From NCBI RefSeq assembly GCF_023074075.1, contig NZ_JADPKT010000081.1:88714-152713 (forward strand): a stretch of 64,000 nt of DNA. Direction: 5' to 3'. A program made the position numbers and the translations under genes. The notes under the pieces were generated by a model, which saw only the letters and a program-made list of their open reading frames with translations, was not told the DNA's origin and made no database searches. Below are positions 42,330 through 51,960 of the stretch, one piece after another. The DNA is from Bradyrhizobium sp. 138 (lineage in GTDB: Bacteria; Pseudomonadota; Alphaproteobacteria; Rhizobiales; Xanthobacteraceae). How positions within the stretch are numbered: position 1 is the first letter of the stretch; each line of letters begins with the position of its first letter.

Positions 42330-42956
42330 ATGTCCTTCGATTTCAGCAAGCTTCTCTCTGTCGCCTGGGGTGGTTGGACCACGACCTGGCCGACCGAACT
42401 CCTGGCCCTGCTCTGGCTCGCCTTTCTCACCAGCTGGGTCGGTGCATCGTTCTGGCAGGGGCGAACGAAGAAGCAGGTTATGACGCTGGAGTCGCAGCGC
42501 TATCGCCTGCCGATCCTGGTCGGCGGCATCCTGTACACGCCGTGGATTGCGGAGATCCTGGGCTCGAAGCCGCTCTGGGTGCTCGGCAACACCGGCATCA
42601 CCATCGCCGCGGTCCTCTCGGCCGCCGGCATTGCCTTCGCCTGGTGGGGCCGGCTGCATCTCGGAAAATTCTGGTCCAACACCATCACCCACAAGGAAGA
42701 CCACCGCGTCGTCGACACCGGGCCTTACGGCATCGTGCGCCACCCCATCTACACGGGGCTGATCTTCGGCATGCTGGTAACCGGCGTTGCGATCGGCCTC
42801 GTGACGACGATCCTCGGCGCGATCCTGATCTCGCTCGGCATGTGGCAGAAGGGGCGGATGGAAGAGGTGTTCTTGTCGAAGGAACTCGGCGAGGACGCCT
42901 ACGGCGCCTATTGCCGCCGCGTGCCGATGATCATTCCGTTCCTGTCGCCGCGCTAA
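42330..42956 (+). CDS. Isoprenylcysteine carboxyl methyltransferase-like membrane protein
   Basis: A 208-residue protein with about five hydrophobic segments and the ICMT/PEMT-type C-terminal signature: DHRVVDTGPYGIVRHPIYTG, and near the end GEDAYGAYCRRVPMIIPF. In this family the RHP-x-Y region binds S-adenosylmethionine and the membrane part takes a lipid-like acceptor. Bacterial members often methylate lipids or terpene-like acids. It follows the SDR epimerase gene by 27 bp. The pairing suggests a shared lipid substrate, which is inference. Confidence 0.86.
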   Translation: MSFDFSKLLSVAWGGWTTTWPTELLALLWLAFLTSWVGASFWQGRTKKQVMTLESQRYRLPILVGGILYTPWIAEILGSKPLWVLGNTGITIAAVLSAAGIAFAWWGRLHLGKFWSNTITHKEDHRVVDTGPYGIVRHPIYTGLIFGMLVTGVAIGLVTTILGAILISLGMWQKGRMEEVFLSKELGEDAYGAYCRRVPMIIPFLSPR

Positions 42957-42975
42957 GGGCCCGAGCGCGAGACCT

Positions 42976-43044
42976 GTAGCCCGCCTGAGCAAAGCGACAT
43001 GCGGGACCGGTCGCCCCGGATATCGCTTCGCTCATCCGGGCTAC
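42976..43044. repeat. Palindromic intergenic repeat (GTAGCCCG family)
   Basis: The left arm starts GTAGCCCGCCTGAGCAAAGC at 42976. The right arm, ending GCTTCGCTCATCCGGGCTAC at 43044, is its near reverse complement. A shorter copy of this family is at 51560-51595. Confidence 0.75.
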
Positions 43045-43121
43045 GAAATCTTGCCGAAGGAACCGCCCCTCGTCCGACCCGTTAGCCCCTCGACCTGCAA
43101 CTAGCCGCAGAGCATCGAGCC

Positions 43122-43331
43122 ATGTCGGATGCCTACGATTATTTTCGCGAGCACGCGATTGCTGCCGTTCGCAAGGCGCGGACGTTGCCGCCTGGACGGC
43201 CGAGGCAGAAGCAGCGCACGGTGGCGCGGGTCTATCATCTCTTGTCCAAGGAGGCCGCGCTGACGCCGAACCTCCATCATCTCGACGATTTTCGCGCGGC
43301 GCGGCGGCTGGAGCGGCAGATCCGCCGTTGA
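43122..43331 (+). CDS. Conserved hypothetical basic protein, 69 aa
   Basis: A 69-residue protein starting MSDAYDYFREHAIAAVRKAR and ending DDFRAARRLERQIRR. It is basic and helical with a Pro/Gly/Lys-rich middle (TLPPGRPRQKQRTV). No domain is recognised. It stands alone between a palindromic repeat and the sorbosone-dehydrogenase-like gene. Its composition fits a small nucleic-acid-associated protein, but nothing confirms this. GAG lies before the ATG. Confidence 0.6.
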   Translation: MSDAYDYFREHAIAAVRKARTLPPGRPRQKQRTVARVYHLLSKEAALTPNLHHLDDFRAARRLERQIRR

Positions 43332-43471
43332 TCCGGGCCAAGCCCGCCGGCGCTCGTCCCATGCAAATTCGATCGGCTGCCATTCCACGGGAATAGGCCC
43401 CGCGGGCGCGCCGCACAGGTTGACGCGGACCCCGTCAGCCAGTTGGATGCGCGCGCAAACAGGGGCTCCTC

Positions 43472-44776
43472 ATGACCTTTTCCAGCATCTTCGCGCAGTT
43501 CGTCGCAGTCCTCGGCGGCATCGCGCTGCAATGGCGGAAGCTGACGGGCACCGAGCCCGCGCCGGCCTGGGGAGACAAGCCCACCATCCCCGAAGCAAAG
43601 CCGCAAGGCGCGATCCCGACGCTGAAGATGCCGACCGCGCGCGGCTGGAGCGAGGGACAGAAGCCGACGACCGCGCCCGGGCTCAAGGTCAATGCGTTCG
43701 CGGCCGGTCTCGATCATCCGCGCTGGATCGAGGTGCTGCCGAACGGCGACGTGCTGATCGCGGAAGCGACGCAGATCGCGGGCGCACCGAGGTCCGTGTT
43801 TCACTATGCGATGCAGGCGACGATGCGGCGCGCCGCCGCGCTCGGCGTGTCCGCCAACCGCATCACGCTGCTGCGCGACAAGGACGGCGACGGCGTCGCC
43901 GAAGTCAGCGGCGCCTTCATGGAGAACCTCAGCCAGCCGTTCGGCATGGCGCTGGTCGGCGACACCTTCTATGTCGGCAACACCGACGGCGTGATGGCGT
44001 TTCCCTATGCCGCGGGCGCCGACCGGATCACGGCACCGGGCAAGCGGCTCACGACGTTCAAGCCTAGCGGGCACTGGACGCGCAGCCTGCTCGCAAGCCC
44101 CGACGGCAAGAAGCTCTATGCCGGTGTCGGCTCGCTCAGCAACATCGCCGAGATGGGCATGGAGGTCGAAGAAGGCCGCGCGGCGGTGTACGAGCTCGAC
44201 CTCGTCGCCGGCACGCATCGCATCTTCGGCGCCGGCCTGCGCAATCCGGTGGGCCTTGCCTGGGAGCCCAACACGAACGTGCTCTGGACCGTCGTCAACG
44301 AGCGCGACGGACTCGGCGACGAGACACCGCCGGATTATCTCACCTCGGTGCGCGACGGCGGCTTCTACGGCTGGCCCTATTGCTACTGGGGCAAGACGGT
44401 GGACGACCGCGTGCCGCAGGATCCGGCGATGGTCGCCAAGGCGATTCAACCGGACTACGCGCTCGGCGGCCACACCGCTTCGCTCGGCCTGTGCTGGATG
44501 CCGGCGGGCACCCTGCCCGGTTTCGGAGACGGCATGGTGATCGGCCAGCACGGCTCGTGGAATCGCAGCAAGCTGTCCGGCTATAAGCTGGTGTTCGTCC
44601 CGTTCGACAACGGCAAGCCCTCCGGCCCCGGTCGCGACATCCTGTCGGGCTTCCTGTCCCCGGACGAGAAGGAATCCTATGGCCGCCCGGTCGGCGTCGT
44701 GATCGGTCCGGACAAGAAGTCGCTGCTGATGGCCGACGACGTCGGCAACGTGATCTGGCGGGTGACGGGCGTTTAA
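43472..44776 (+). CDS. Sorbosone dehydrogenase-like PQQ-type beta-propeller protein
   Basis: A 434-residue protein with a hydrophobic N-terminus (about 1-20, possible signal or anchor) and a beta-propeller of the glucose/sorbosone dehydrogenase family: LDHPRWIEVLPNGDVLIAEA, GLRNPVGLAWEP, ERDGLGDETPPDYL, GGFYGWPYCYWG and GQHGSWNRSKLSGYK. Members oxidise sugars or sugar aldehydes in the periplasm, using pyrroloquinoline quinone bound on the propeller face. The substrate is not readable. It is followed by a convergent dehydrogenase gene only four bases away. No accessory PQQ genes are present here. Confidence 0.87.
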   Translation: MTFSSIFAQFVAVLGGIALQWRKLTGTEPAPAWGDKPTIPEAKPQGAIPTLKMPTARGWSEGQKPTTAPGLKVNAFAAGLDHPRWIEVLPNGDVLIAEATQIAGAPRSVFHYAMQATMRRAAALGVSANRITLLRDKDGDGVAEVSGAFMENLSQPFGMALVGDTFYVGNTDGVMAFPYAAGADRITAPGKRLTTFKPSGHWTRSLLASPDGKKLYAGVGSLSNIAEMGMEVEEGRAAVYELDLVAGTHRIFGAGLRNPVGLAWEPNTNVLWTVVNERDGLGDETPPDYLTSVRDGGFYGWPYCYWGKTVDDRVPQDPAMVAKAIQPDYALGGHTASLGLCWMPAGTLPGFGDGMVIGQHGSWNRSKLSGYKLVFVPFDNGKPSGPGRDILSGFLSPDEKESYGRPVGVVIGPDKKSLLMADDVGNVIWRVTGV

Positions 44777-44780
44777 GAGT

Positions 44781-45605
44781 TCACGTCCCGACGCAGAGCG
44801 TCGCGCGCTGCTTGCGCAGCAGCGCGATGACGGACAGCGCGGTGATGATCCCTGTCTTTGGATTTTCGGACGGGATGTTCTCGATTGCCATCGAGAACCG
44901 CGCCGAATCCGCCTCGATCTCGATGCGGTGAACGTTGCGTGTCACGGTCGGGTCCGCCCAGACCTGGATCTGGGTACGATCGGGCCCTATGCCCGCCAGC
45001 GACAGCGCAACGGCGACGTTGACATTCGCCGGAAAACCCTTCGCCGCTTCGCGCGCGCTGCCCTCGAACAGCTTGAGCGGCTCGCGCAGATTGTCGATGT
45101 CGATGTTGTTCGCGACGATGAACGGCGCACCCTTGAGCCCGTCGATCGGCTTACGCGTCACCATCTTCACCGAATGGATGGTACCGACCGCGGCGGCATT
45201 GACGGCATCGAGCCCGATCAGCGCGCCTGTCGGCACGATGATGCGGCCACCATTGGCGCGGGCGAGATCGACCAGATCGAAATTGTCGAGCAGACCGCCG
45301 ACGCTGACCACGACCGCGGCCTTGCCGCGCTTCACCGCCGGCTCGACGATGGAGCGCAGATGATGGCTCGGCGCGCATTCGACCACCATGTCGGCGGCCT
45401 CGCCGAGCTGCTCGATCGGCAGGATTTGCGGCGGGCGACGCAGGCCGCTGAGAAAGGTCTGATGCTTGGCGGGATCACGCACGGCCACGGCCGAGAGCGA
45501 CAGGCCCTCGATGCCTTGATCGAGCGCGGTTGCGATCTTGGTGCCGATCGAGCCTAACCCAGCAACGGCTACCCGCAGTTCGCTCTTTGACCTTTGATCC
45601 GTCAT
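44781..45605 (-). CDS. Aspartate dehydrogenase-like protein (NadX family)
   Basis: A 274-residue protein with an N-terminal Rossmann motif (VAVAGLGSIGTKIATAL) and the family phrases VECAPSHHLRSIVEPAVKRG, VPTGALIGLDAVNAAAVG and FPANVNVAVALSLAGIGPDR. This fits L-aspartate dehydrogenase (DUF108), which converts aspartate to iminoaspartate or oxaloacetate and ammonia with NAD(P). It lies 36 bp after the LysR gene on the same strand, so it may be part of a unit with that regulator. Members with other amino acid substrates are known, so specificity is a guess. Confidence 0.85.
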   Translation of the reverse strand: MTDQRSKSELRVAVAGLGSIGTKIATALDQGIEGLSLSAVAVRDPAKHQTFLSGLRRPPQILPIEQLGEAADMVVECAPSHHLRSIVEPAVKRGKAAVVVSVGGLLDNFDLVDLARANGGRIIVPTGALIGLDAVNAAAVGTIHSVKMVTRKPIDGLKGAPFIVANNIDIDNLREPLKLFEGSAREAAKGFPANVNVAVALSLAGIGPDRTQIQVWADPTVTRNVHRIEIEADSARFSMAIENIPSENPKTGIITALSVIALLRKQRATLCVGT

Positions 45606-45641
45606 CGCATTCCCCTCTGTTTGGGCTAGTGTCTTAAACCG

Positions 45642-46559
45642 TCACGCTTCCCGCGCATAGCTGCGCAGGCGCGCCTCGAGCACCGCCAGCAAGGCATCGC
45701 GAGCCGGATCGCGCGAGCCGCGCAGCCAGGCGGCGGCGAGCGGTAGGCGGCCGACGGGGCCGCTCTGCTTCGGCCGGAGCGGTACGAAGCGTACGCCTGT
45801 CACGGCCATTCGTGTCGTCCAGCGCGGCACGATTGCGATTCCGAGCTTCGTTGCGACCAGATTGATGATGGTCTGCTTCTCGTCGGCGACCTGCACGATG
45901 CGCGGCGTCAACCCGGCCTGCTCGAACAGCTTCATCGTGAGATCGTGGCTGTGCGGCCGCGAGCGGCGGTCCGGCACCAGCATGGCCTCGTCGGCGATCT
46001 CGGCCAGCGTGATCGACGTCCTCTTGGCCAGCGCATGCCGCTGCGGGAATGCCACAATCGCGGTCTCCTGGAGCAGATCGCGGAATTCGAGCCGCTTGTC
46101 CGCACTGGCGGGCGGCCGAACAAAGGCGAGATCGAGCGCGCCGGTCAAAATCTTTGGCAGCAGCCGGACGGTCTTGTCCTCGAGAAGCTGCACCGCGATG
46201 TCAGGATGTTTTGCGCGGAAGTCGCGCAAGAGCGCCGGCAACAGCCCGGCCGCGGCACTGTCGATGGCGCCGACCCGGAGTTTTCGAGCAGCCCCCGCGC
46301 GCGAGCGATTGCGCAGATTGCTCTCGACCGCCTCGACACGGGCGAGGATGGCGCGCGCATCGCGCAATAGCGTCGCGCCGTCTTCCGTCAGCGACACCGC
46401 ACGCGTCGTCCGCGCAAACAGCCGCGTGCCCAGATCCTCCTCCAGGAGCCTGATCTGGCGGCCGAGCGCGGAGGGCAGCATCTGGAGATGCTGCGCCGCG
46501 CGGCCAAAATGCAACTGCTCGGCCGCCGCCACGAAGCATCGAAGCTGATGCAATTCCAT
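45642..46559 (-). CDS. LysR family transcriptional regulator
   Basis: From ATG 46559 (MELHQLRCFV) the product is 305 residues: a winged helix-turn-helix domain over about 1-60 (FVAAAEQLHFGRAAQHLQML and ALGRQIRLLEEDLGTRLF), then a linker helix and the type 2 periplasmic-binding-like effector domain (VGAIDSAAAGLLPALLRDFR and VATKLGIAIVP). It is divergent from the tartrate/D-malate dehydrogenase gene and probably activates it in response to a related acid. AGAGG lies before the chosen ATG, which makes it better than 46583. Confidence 0.92.
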   Translation of the reverse strand: MELHQLRCFVAAAEQLHFGRAAQHLQMLPSALGRQIRLLEEDLGTRLFARTTRAVSLTEDGATLLRDARAILARVEAVESNLRNRSRAGAARKLRVGAIDSAAAGLLPALLRDFRAKHPDIAVQLLEDKTVRLLPKILTGALDLAFVRPPASADKRLEFRDLLQETAIVAFPQRHALAKRTSITLAEIADEAMLVPDRRSRPHSHDLTMKLFEQAGLTPRIVQVADEKQTIINLVATKLGIAIVPRWTTRMAVTGVRFVPLRPKQSGPVGRLPLAAAWLRGSRDPARDALLAVLEARLRSYAREA

Positions 46560-46588
46560 TCGTATCCTCTCGTCCCGCGCCACGATGA

Positions 46589-46609
46589 TTATATCATTTT
46601 TTTGTATAA
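46589..46609. promoter_or_regulatory. AT-rich dyad in the LysR/dehydrogenase divergent promoter
   Basis: TTATA (46589-46593) and TATAA (46605-46609) are separated by exactly 11 bp in an otherwise GC-rich region, 30 bp before the LysR start and about 100 bp before the dehydrogenase. The spacing resembles LysR-type sites, but the strict T-N11-A core is not clear. Confidence 0.4.
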
Positions 46610-46707
46610 ACCAACGTCAATTGAGTCTGACCTGCACTCCCGTCTAGACTCGCCGGCAACGCAGACGGCCCGACAGGCTGGCGCGATCTCTCACACGGAG
46701 CCTCCCC

Positions 46708-47781
46708 ATGCGCACCCATTCGATCGCAGCCATTCCCGCCGACGGCATCGGCCCCGAGGTGATCTCAGCCGGCCTGCGCGTGCTGGAGGCGGTAGCAAAA
46801 CGCAGCGGCGACCTCGCATTCACCATCAGGACGTTCGACTGGGGTTCGGACTATTACAAGAAGCACGGCGTGATGATGCCGGCCGACGGCCTCGCTGAGC
46901 TCAAGAAGTTCGACGCGATCTATTTCGGCGCGGTCGGCGCACCTGACGTGCCCGACCACATCACGCTGTGGGGTCTGCGGCTGCCGATCTGCCAGGGTTT
47001 TGACCAATACGCCAATGTGCGCCCGACCAAGATATTGCCGGGCGTGGCCTCGCCGCTGCGCAATGTCGGCGTCGGCGATCTCGACTGGGTGATCGTGCGC
47101 GAGAACTCGGAAGGCGAATATGCCGGCATGGGTGGCCGCGCCCACAAGGGCCTGCCGGAAGAGGTCGGCACCGAAGTCGCCGTGTTCACCCGCGTCGGCG
47201 TCACCCGCATCATGCGCTATGCGTTCCAGCTCGCGCAGTCGCGCCCGCGCAAACTCCTGACCGTGGTGACCAAGTCGAACGCGCAGCGCCACGGCATGGT
47301 GATGTGGGACGAGATCGCGGCCGAGGTCGCGACCGAATTCCCTGATGTCACTTGGGACAAGATGCTGGTCGACGCCATGACGGTGCGCATGACACTGCAT
47401 CCGAAGAGCCTCGACACCATCGTCGCGACCAACCTCCACGCCGACATCCTGTCCGACCTCGCCGGCGCACTGGCCGGCAGCCTCGGCGTGGCGCCGACCG
47501 GCAATATCGATCCGCAGCGCCGCTTCCCCTCGATGTTCGAGCCGATCCATGGCTCGGCCTTCGACATCACCGGCAAGGGCATCGCCAATCCGGTCGCGAC
47601 CTTCTGGACCGGCGCGCAGATGCTCGAGCATCTCGGCGAGAAGGATGCCGCCTCAAGGCTGATGAAGGCCGTCGAGCGCGTCTGCGCCGCCGGCGTGCTG
47701 ACGCCCGATGTCGGCGGCAAGGCGACGACGAAGGAAGTGACCGATGCCGTGATCGAGGCGATCCACGGGTCGAATGTGTAG
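46708..47781 (+). CDS. Tartrate/D-malate dehydrogenase (isocitrate/isopropylmalate dehydrogenase family)
   Basis: A 357-residue member of the beta-decarboxylating dehydrogenase family. Visible parts are AAIPADGIGPEVISAGLRVL, FGAVGAPDVPDHITLWGLRL, IVRENSEGEYAGMGGRAH, TVVTKSNAQRHGMVMWDE with the catalytic Lys region, and the metal site in VATNLHADILSDLAGALAGS. GSAFDITGKGIANPVATFWT is the NAD pocket. Substitutions are typical for tartrate/D-malate dehydrogenase (TtuC/DmlA group), which makes oxaloacetate or pyruvate plus CO2. It is divergent from a LysR regulator. Confidence 0.9.
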   Translation: MRTHSIAAIPADGIGPEVISAGLRVLEAVAKRSGDLAFTIRTFDWGSDYYKKHGVMMPADGLAELKKFDAIYFGAVGAPDVPDHITLWGLRLPICQGFDQYANVRPTKILPGVASPLRNVGVGDLDWVIVRENSEGEYAGMGGRAHKGLPEEVGTEVAVFTRVGVTRIMRYAFQLAQSRPRKLLTVVTKSNAQRHGMVMWDEIAAEVATEFPDVTWDKMLVDAMTVRMTLHPKSLDTIVATNLHADILSDLAGALAGSLGVAPTGNIDPQRRFPSMFEPIHGSAFDITGKGIANPVATFWTGAQMLEHLGEKDAASRLMKAVERVCAAGVLTPDVGGKATTKEVTDAVIEAIHGSNV

Positions 47782-47820
47782 CTCTCTGCCTCTCCTCGCT
47801 TGCGCGGAGAGGCGAAGTAA

Positions 47821-48762
47821 CTACTTCCGCCGCGCCGGAGCGGCCGGCGGCGCCGCCATCGCGGCCGCAGGCTCGGGCGGCGCTAGATGCCGCGGGACGA
47901 TGATGGTCTGCCCCGGCGTGAGCTGGGCGTTCTCCGCAAGCGAATTGCTCTGCGCGAGCGTCCACAGCGGCACGCGATTGGCGGTGGCGATGCTCTCCAT
48001 GGTGTCGCCGCGCCGCACCGGAACTCGCACACCGGAGTCCCACAATTCAACCAACGTATCCGCAGGCACGAGATAGCGCAGCGGCACGGCATCGGCCTGG
48101 GTCTGCGGCGGAATGCGCGGAAGCTGCGTCACCATCGCGACGATCTGGCGATGGATGTCGTCGGACTTCTCGATGTTGATGTGCGAGACGCGCGCGTTTT
48201 CCTTCAAGTCATAGCTCGCGTAATGGCCGCGAAAGCCGGGGACCGCGACGACGTCCCCGCCGCCGAGCACGCTGTCGGACAGGAAGATGTTGATGAAGCG
48301 TTCGACATTGAGCGGCACGTCGCCGGTCGCATGCGCGGGATCGATGGCGATGACGAGGCTGATCGGGATGTTCTCCTTGGCCGCCATCTCGGAGATGACG
48401 ATCGAGCACAGCCCGCCCATGGAGTGGCCGATCAGCACGATGGGCGCCGGGGTTTCCTTGTAGCTGGAAATCGCGCGTTTGCCGATCAGTTGGCACAGCG
48501 TGAATTCATAGACGTCGGCGGAGAAGCCGGCCTGCGTCAGCTTCTCGCTGAGCCGGTCCATGCCGGTCGAGAAGATCGGTCCCATGGCGCCGCGGAACAG
48601 GTATATTTTCGGCGGCGGCAACGGCTCGAACGGTGGAGGCGCCGGCGCAGCCTGTACAGTCGCAGCGGGCTTCGACTTGGCGGGTGAGGCAGTGGCCAGG
48701 CCGGGGCTCAGGACGAGCAGCGCAATGGCTGCCAGCGCGACGAGTCGCCTCAGATCAATCAT
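47821..48762 (-). CDS. Secreted alpha/beta hydrolase with a C-terminal LysM domain
   Basis: A 313-residue protein with a signal peptide (about 1-25), a Pro/Ala-rich linker, and an alpha/beta-hydrolase-like domain (about 50-215): KIYLFRGAMGPIFSTGMDRL, then the nucleophile elbow IGHSMGGLCSIV and IDPAHATGDVPLNVERFIN. Residues about 245-292 form a LysM module (VPVRRGDTMESIATANRVPL and LTPGQTIIVPR), which binds peptidoglycan, and the end is Pro/Ala-rich. The Ser in GHSMGG is the likely nucleophile. It is 100 bp downstream of a paralogue on the same strand. Lipase- or esterase-like action at the cell wall is inferred. Confidence 0.85.
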   Translation of the reverse strand: MIDLRRLVALAAIALLVLSPGLATASPAKSKPAATVQAAPAPPPFEPLPPPKIYLFRGAMGPIFSTGMDRLSEKLTQAGFSADVYEFTLCQLIGKRAISSYKETPAPIVLIGHSMGGLCSIVISEMAAKENIPISLVIAIDPAHATGDVPLNVERFINIFLSDSVLGGGDVVAVPGFRGHYASYDLKENARVSHINIEKSDDIHRQIVAMVTQLPRIPPQTQADAVPLRYLVPADTLVELWDSGVRVPVRRGDTMESIATANRVPLWTLAQSNSLAENAQLTPGQTIIVPRHLAPPEPAAAMAAPPAAPARRK

Positions 48763-48862
48763 CAGTCCAGCAGTCCCACCACGGGAGGCAATGGCCTCCC
48801 CCGGGGCTTCATGACCGCGGATTTGGCGGATTTTGCGGCGCCAAGCTTGCTATCGACCTGGC

Positions 48863-49579
48863 TCAATTTCTTGCCGGAGCCGTCGCCGCCGCTGCGCGCG
48901 CGGGACGCGGTGCGCCGGGTTCGGCAACCGGCGCCGGGGCGCGCGAGCGCAAGATCGCGGCATTGATCTCGGCGATGACGCGGCGCTGGATCGCCTCGTT
49001 CTTGTCGATCGAGACGTGCCCGACGCCGGTGCCGCGCACGTCGACATTGTCGAGCTTGCCGCGCAGGCCCGCCGCAGCGCGCACCGGCTCGCCCGGACCG
49101 TCGCCGATATAGATGTTGATGTAGCGCTCGGCGCCGGTCGAGAGCTTGGTCTTGAACACGGAGTCGAGGCCGATCGCGAGCTTCACGGGCACGCCGAGCT
49201 GGTTGAGCTTGGCGATCATGTCGGGCAGCGCGGTGGCGCCAGAGGAATGGCCGACCAGGACGATGGTCTTGAGTCGGCCGGCCTTGTAGGCGGTCGCGGC
49301 TTCGTCGGCGAGCGAGGACCAGGAGACGAAGTTGGCGACGGTCACCGGGACGCCCTGCGCCTGGAGCCGGGCGCCGATCGTGTCGAGCCCGAGCGAGAAG
49401 ATGTTGAGCACGCCGCGGAGCAGATAGACATGCGTGGTCGCGGCCGCGGCCTGGCTGGGCGCGGCCTTGGCGGTGGTCGGGTTGATGGCAATAGCTGACA
49501 GCAGGAGCAGGCACATCGCCCACACGCGGAGGGCGGACAACTGGCTGGCGCCGGCGGTGTGACGGCCGTTCGGTCTCAT
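48863..49579 (-). CDS. Secreted alpha/beta hydrolase paralogue without LysM
   Basis: From ATG 49579 (MRPNGRHTAG) the product is 238 residues with a signal anchor (LRVWAMCLLLLSAIAINP) and the same hydrolase fold: HVYLLRGVLNIFSLGLDTIG, nucleophile elbow VGHSSGATALPDMI, GLDSVFKTKLSTGAERYINI and GHVSIDKNEAIQRRVIAEI. Segments match those of the next gene one for one (IYLFRG, GHSMGG, VERFINIFLSD, SHINIEKSDDIHRQIVAMV), so the two are paralogues. It ends in a Pro/Ala-rich tail and lacks the LysM module. AGGGAATAG precedes the ATG. The pair may be one operon. Confidence 0.82.
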   Translation of the reverse strand: MRPNGRHTAGASQLSALRVWAMCLLLLSAIAINPTTAKAAPSQAAAATTHVYLLRGVLNIFSLGLDTIGARLQAQGVPVTVANFVSWSSLADEAATAYKAGRLKTIVLVGHSSGATALPDMIAKLNQLGVPVKLAIGLDSVFKTKLSTGAERYINIYIGDGPGEPVRAAAGLRGKLDNVDVRGTGVGHVSIDKNEAIQRRVIAEINAAILRSRAPAPVAEPGAPRPARAAAATAPARN

Positions 49580-49867
49580 TGATCTATTCCCTGGGGACAA
49601 TACGCTTTGCGATTGGCCGGAATCGTAGCCACGGCCTGCTCGCAGACGCAACAAAGAGGCACGTGAACGGTAATCTTAGCCACAACCCGTGACCATCGCG
49701 CAACACTTGCCCGAAGCCTGCCACCGAAGAGCCTGTTTTGAGACGATTTTCCTCCGGGGAATTGCGGGTCGACAACAGCATTCCTATCTCAGGAGCTCCG
49801 CTGACCGCCCTTCCGGCAGGTTCCAGCTTCCCTCCCCAGCCTTTGCCCCTCAGCCTTACGGCCATTC

Positions 49868-50787
<920 letters not shown>

Positions 50788-50791
<4 letters not shown>

Positions 50792-51549
50792 ATCACCGCG
50801 CCATCCGCGCCATCTATCTGTTCGAAATGGCGCGCACCTGGCGCACGCTGCTGCAAAGCATCGTCTCGCCCGTGGTCTCGACCTCGCTCTATTTCGTGGT
50901 GTTCGGCGCCGCGATCGGCTCGCGCATCAGCCAGGTCGAGGGCGTCAGCTACGGCACCTTCATCGTGCCGGGCCTGATCATGCTCTCGGTGCTGACCCAG
51001 AGCATCGCCAACGCTTCGTTCGGCATCTACTTTCCGAAATTCACCGGTACGATCTACGAGATCCTGTCGGCGCCGATCTCCTATTTCGAGATCGTGCTCG
51101 GCTATGTCGGCGCCGCCGCGACCAAATCGATCATCCTCGGCCTGATCATCCTCGCCACCGCCGGGCTTTTCGTTCCATTGCACATCCAACATCCGGTCTG
51201 GATGCTGACCTTCCTGGTGCTGACGGCGGTGACGTTCAGCCTGTTCGGTTTCATCATCGGCATCTGGGCCGACGGCTTCGAGAAGCTGCAAATGATCCCG
51301 ATGCTGGTGGTGACGCCGCTGACCTTCCTCGGCGGCAGCTTCTATTCCATCGACATGCTGCCGCCCACCTGGCGCACGGTGGCGCTGCTCAATCCGGTCG
51401 TCTATCTGATCTCCGGCTTCCGCTGGAGCTTCTACGAGATCGCTGACGTCAGCGTGTCCGTCAGCATCGGCATGACGGTGGCGTTCCTGGTGGTCTGCCT
51501 GGTCGTGATCTGGTGGATTTTCAGGACGGGTTATCGGCTGAAGAATTGA
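50788..51549 (+). CDS. ABC-2 type exporter permease
   Basis: A 253-residue membrane protein with six helices, starting MNHRAIRAIYLFEMARTWRT. It carries ABC2-family phrases: SIVSPVVSTSLYFVVFGAAI, GVSYGTFIVPGLIMLSVL, ISYFEIVLGYVGAAATKSI, VTPLTFLGGSFYSIDMLPP and LNPVVYLISGFRWSFY. It overlaps the ATPase gene by 4 bp and forms the membrane channel of that transporter. The family exports polysaccharides, drugs or lipo-oligosaccharides, as NodJ does, but the substrate is unknown here. A small palindromic repeat follows 11 bp later. Confidence 0.92.
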
Positions 51550-51559
51550 TGGGCGCGCC

Positions 51560-51595
51560 GTAGCTCGGATGGAGCATCAGCGAAATCCGGGCTAC
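51560..51595. repeat. Short palindromic repeat (GTAGCCCG family)
   Basis: GTAGCTCGGAT (51560-51570) and ATCCGGGCTAC (51585-51595) are reverse complements except for one G-T pair. It lies between the ABC permease and the convergent glycine-zipper gene, where it could act as a transcription end. It is a minimal copy of the family at 42976-43044. Confidence 0.7.
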
Positions 51596-51603
51596 ACGAC
51601 TGC

Positions 51604-51930
51604 TCACCGATAGCAATGGAAGCGGTGATACCCGTCATAGTACCCGCGGCAGCGGTGGCGGTAATGACGGTGGGGAATGCCGAGCACACCCTCGACTGCG
51701 CCTACGGCGCCGCCGACACCGGCACCGACGACGCCTCCGACTGCGCCGCCCACGGGACCGGCGATCCGGTTGCCTTCATAGGAGCCTTCCTGGGCGCCGC
51801 GCACGATGCCCTGGGCGTGGCCGGCTTGCGGCAGTGACAACAGCGCGAGCACGAGGGCAGCAGCTGCGAACAGCAGGCGGCAGGGCAAACTGCCCGGCAA
51901 TGGCGCGGCGGCGAGACGGGCTTTGTTCAT
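51604..51930 (-). CDS. Secreted glycine-zipper hypothetical protein
   Basis: From ATG 51930 (MNKARLAAAPLPG) the product is 108 residues: signal peptide about 1-40 (LLFAAAALVLALLSLPQAGHA region), then GIVRGAQEGSYEGNRIAGPV and a long glycine-zipper (GGAVGGVVGAGVGGAVGAVE), and a His/Tyr-rich end, IPHRHYRHRCRGYYDGYHRF. Glycine zippers of this sort insert in membranes or assemble; the outer membrane or periplasm is the likely site. The function is not known. Its upstream leader holds a perfect 24-bp tandem duplication (51961-52008). A longer open frame to 52227 is not supported. Confidence 0.72.
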   Translation of the reverse strand: MNKARLAAAPLPGSLPCRLLFAAAALVLALLSLPQAGHAQGIVRGAQEGSYEGNRIAGPVGGAVGGVVGAGVGGAVGAVEGVLGIPHRHYRHRCRGYYDGYHRFHCYR

Positions 51931-51960
51931 CTTCGGTCCCAGAGGCAAGGAGCAAGGGGG

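Noticed and set aside
48783..48800. Hairpin GGGAGGC-AATG-GCCTCCC between the two hydrolase genes
   Set aside because: No T-run follows on either strand, so a terminator call is not supported.
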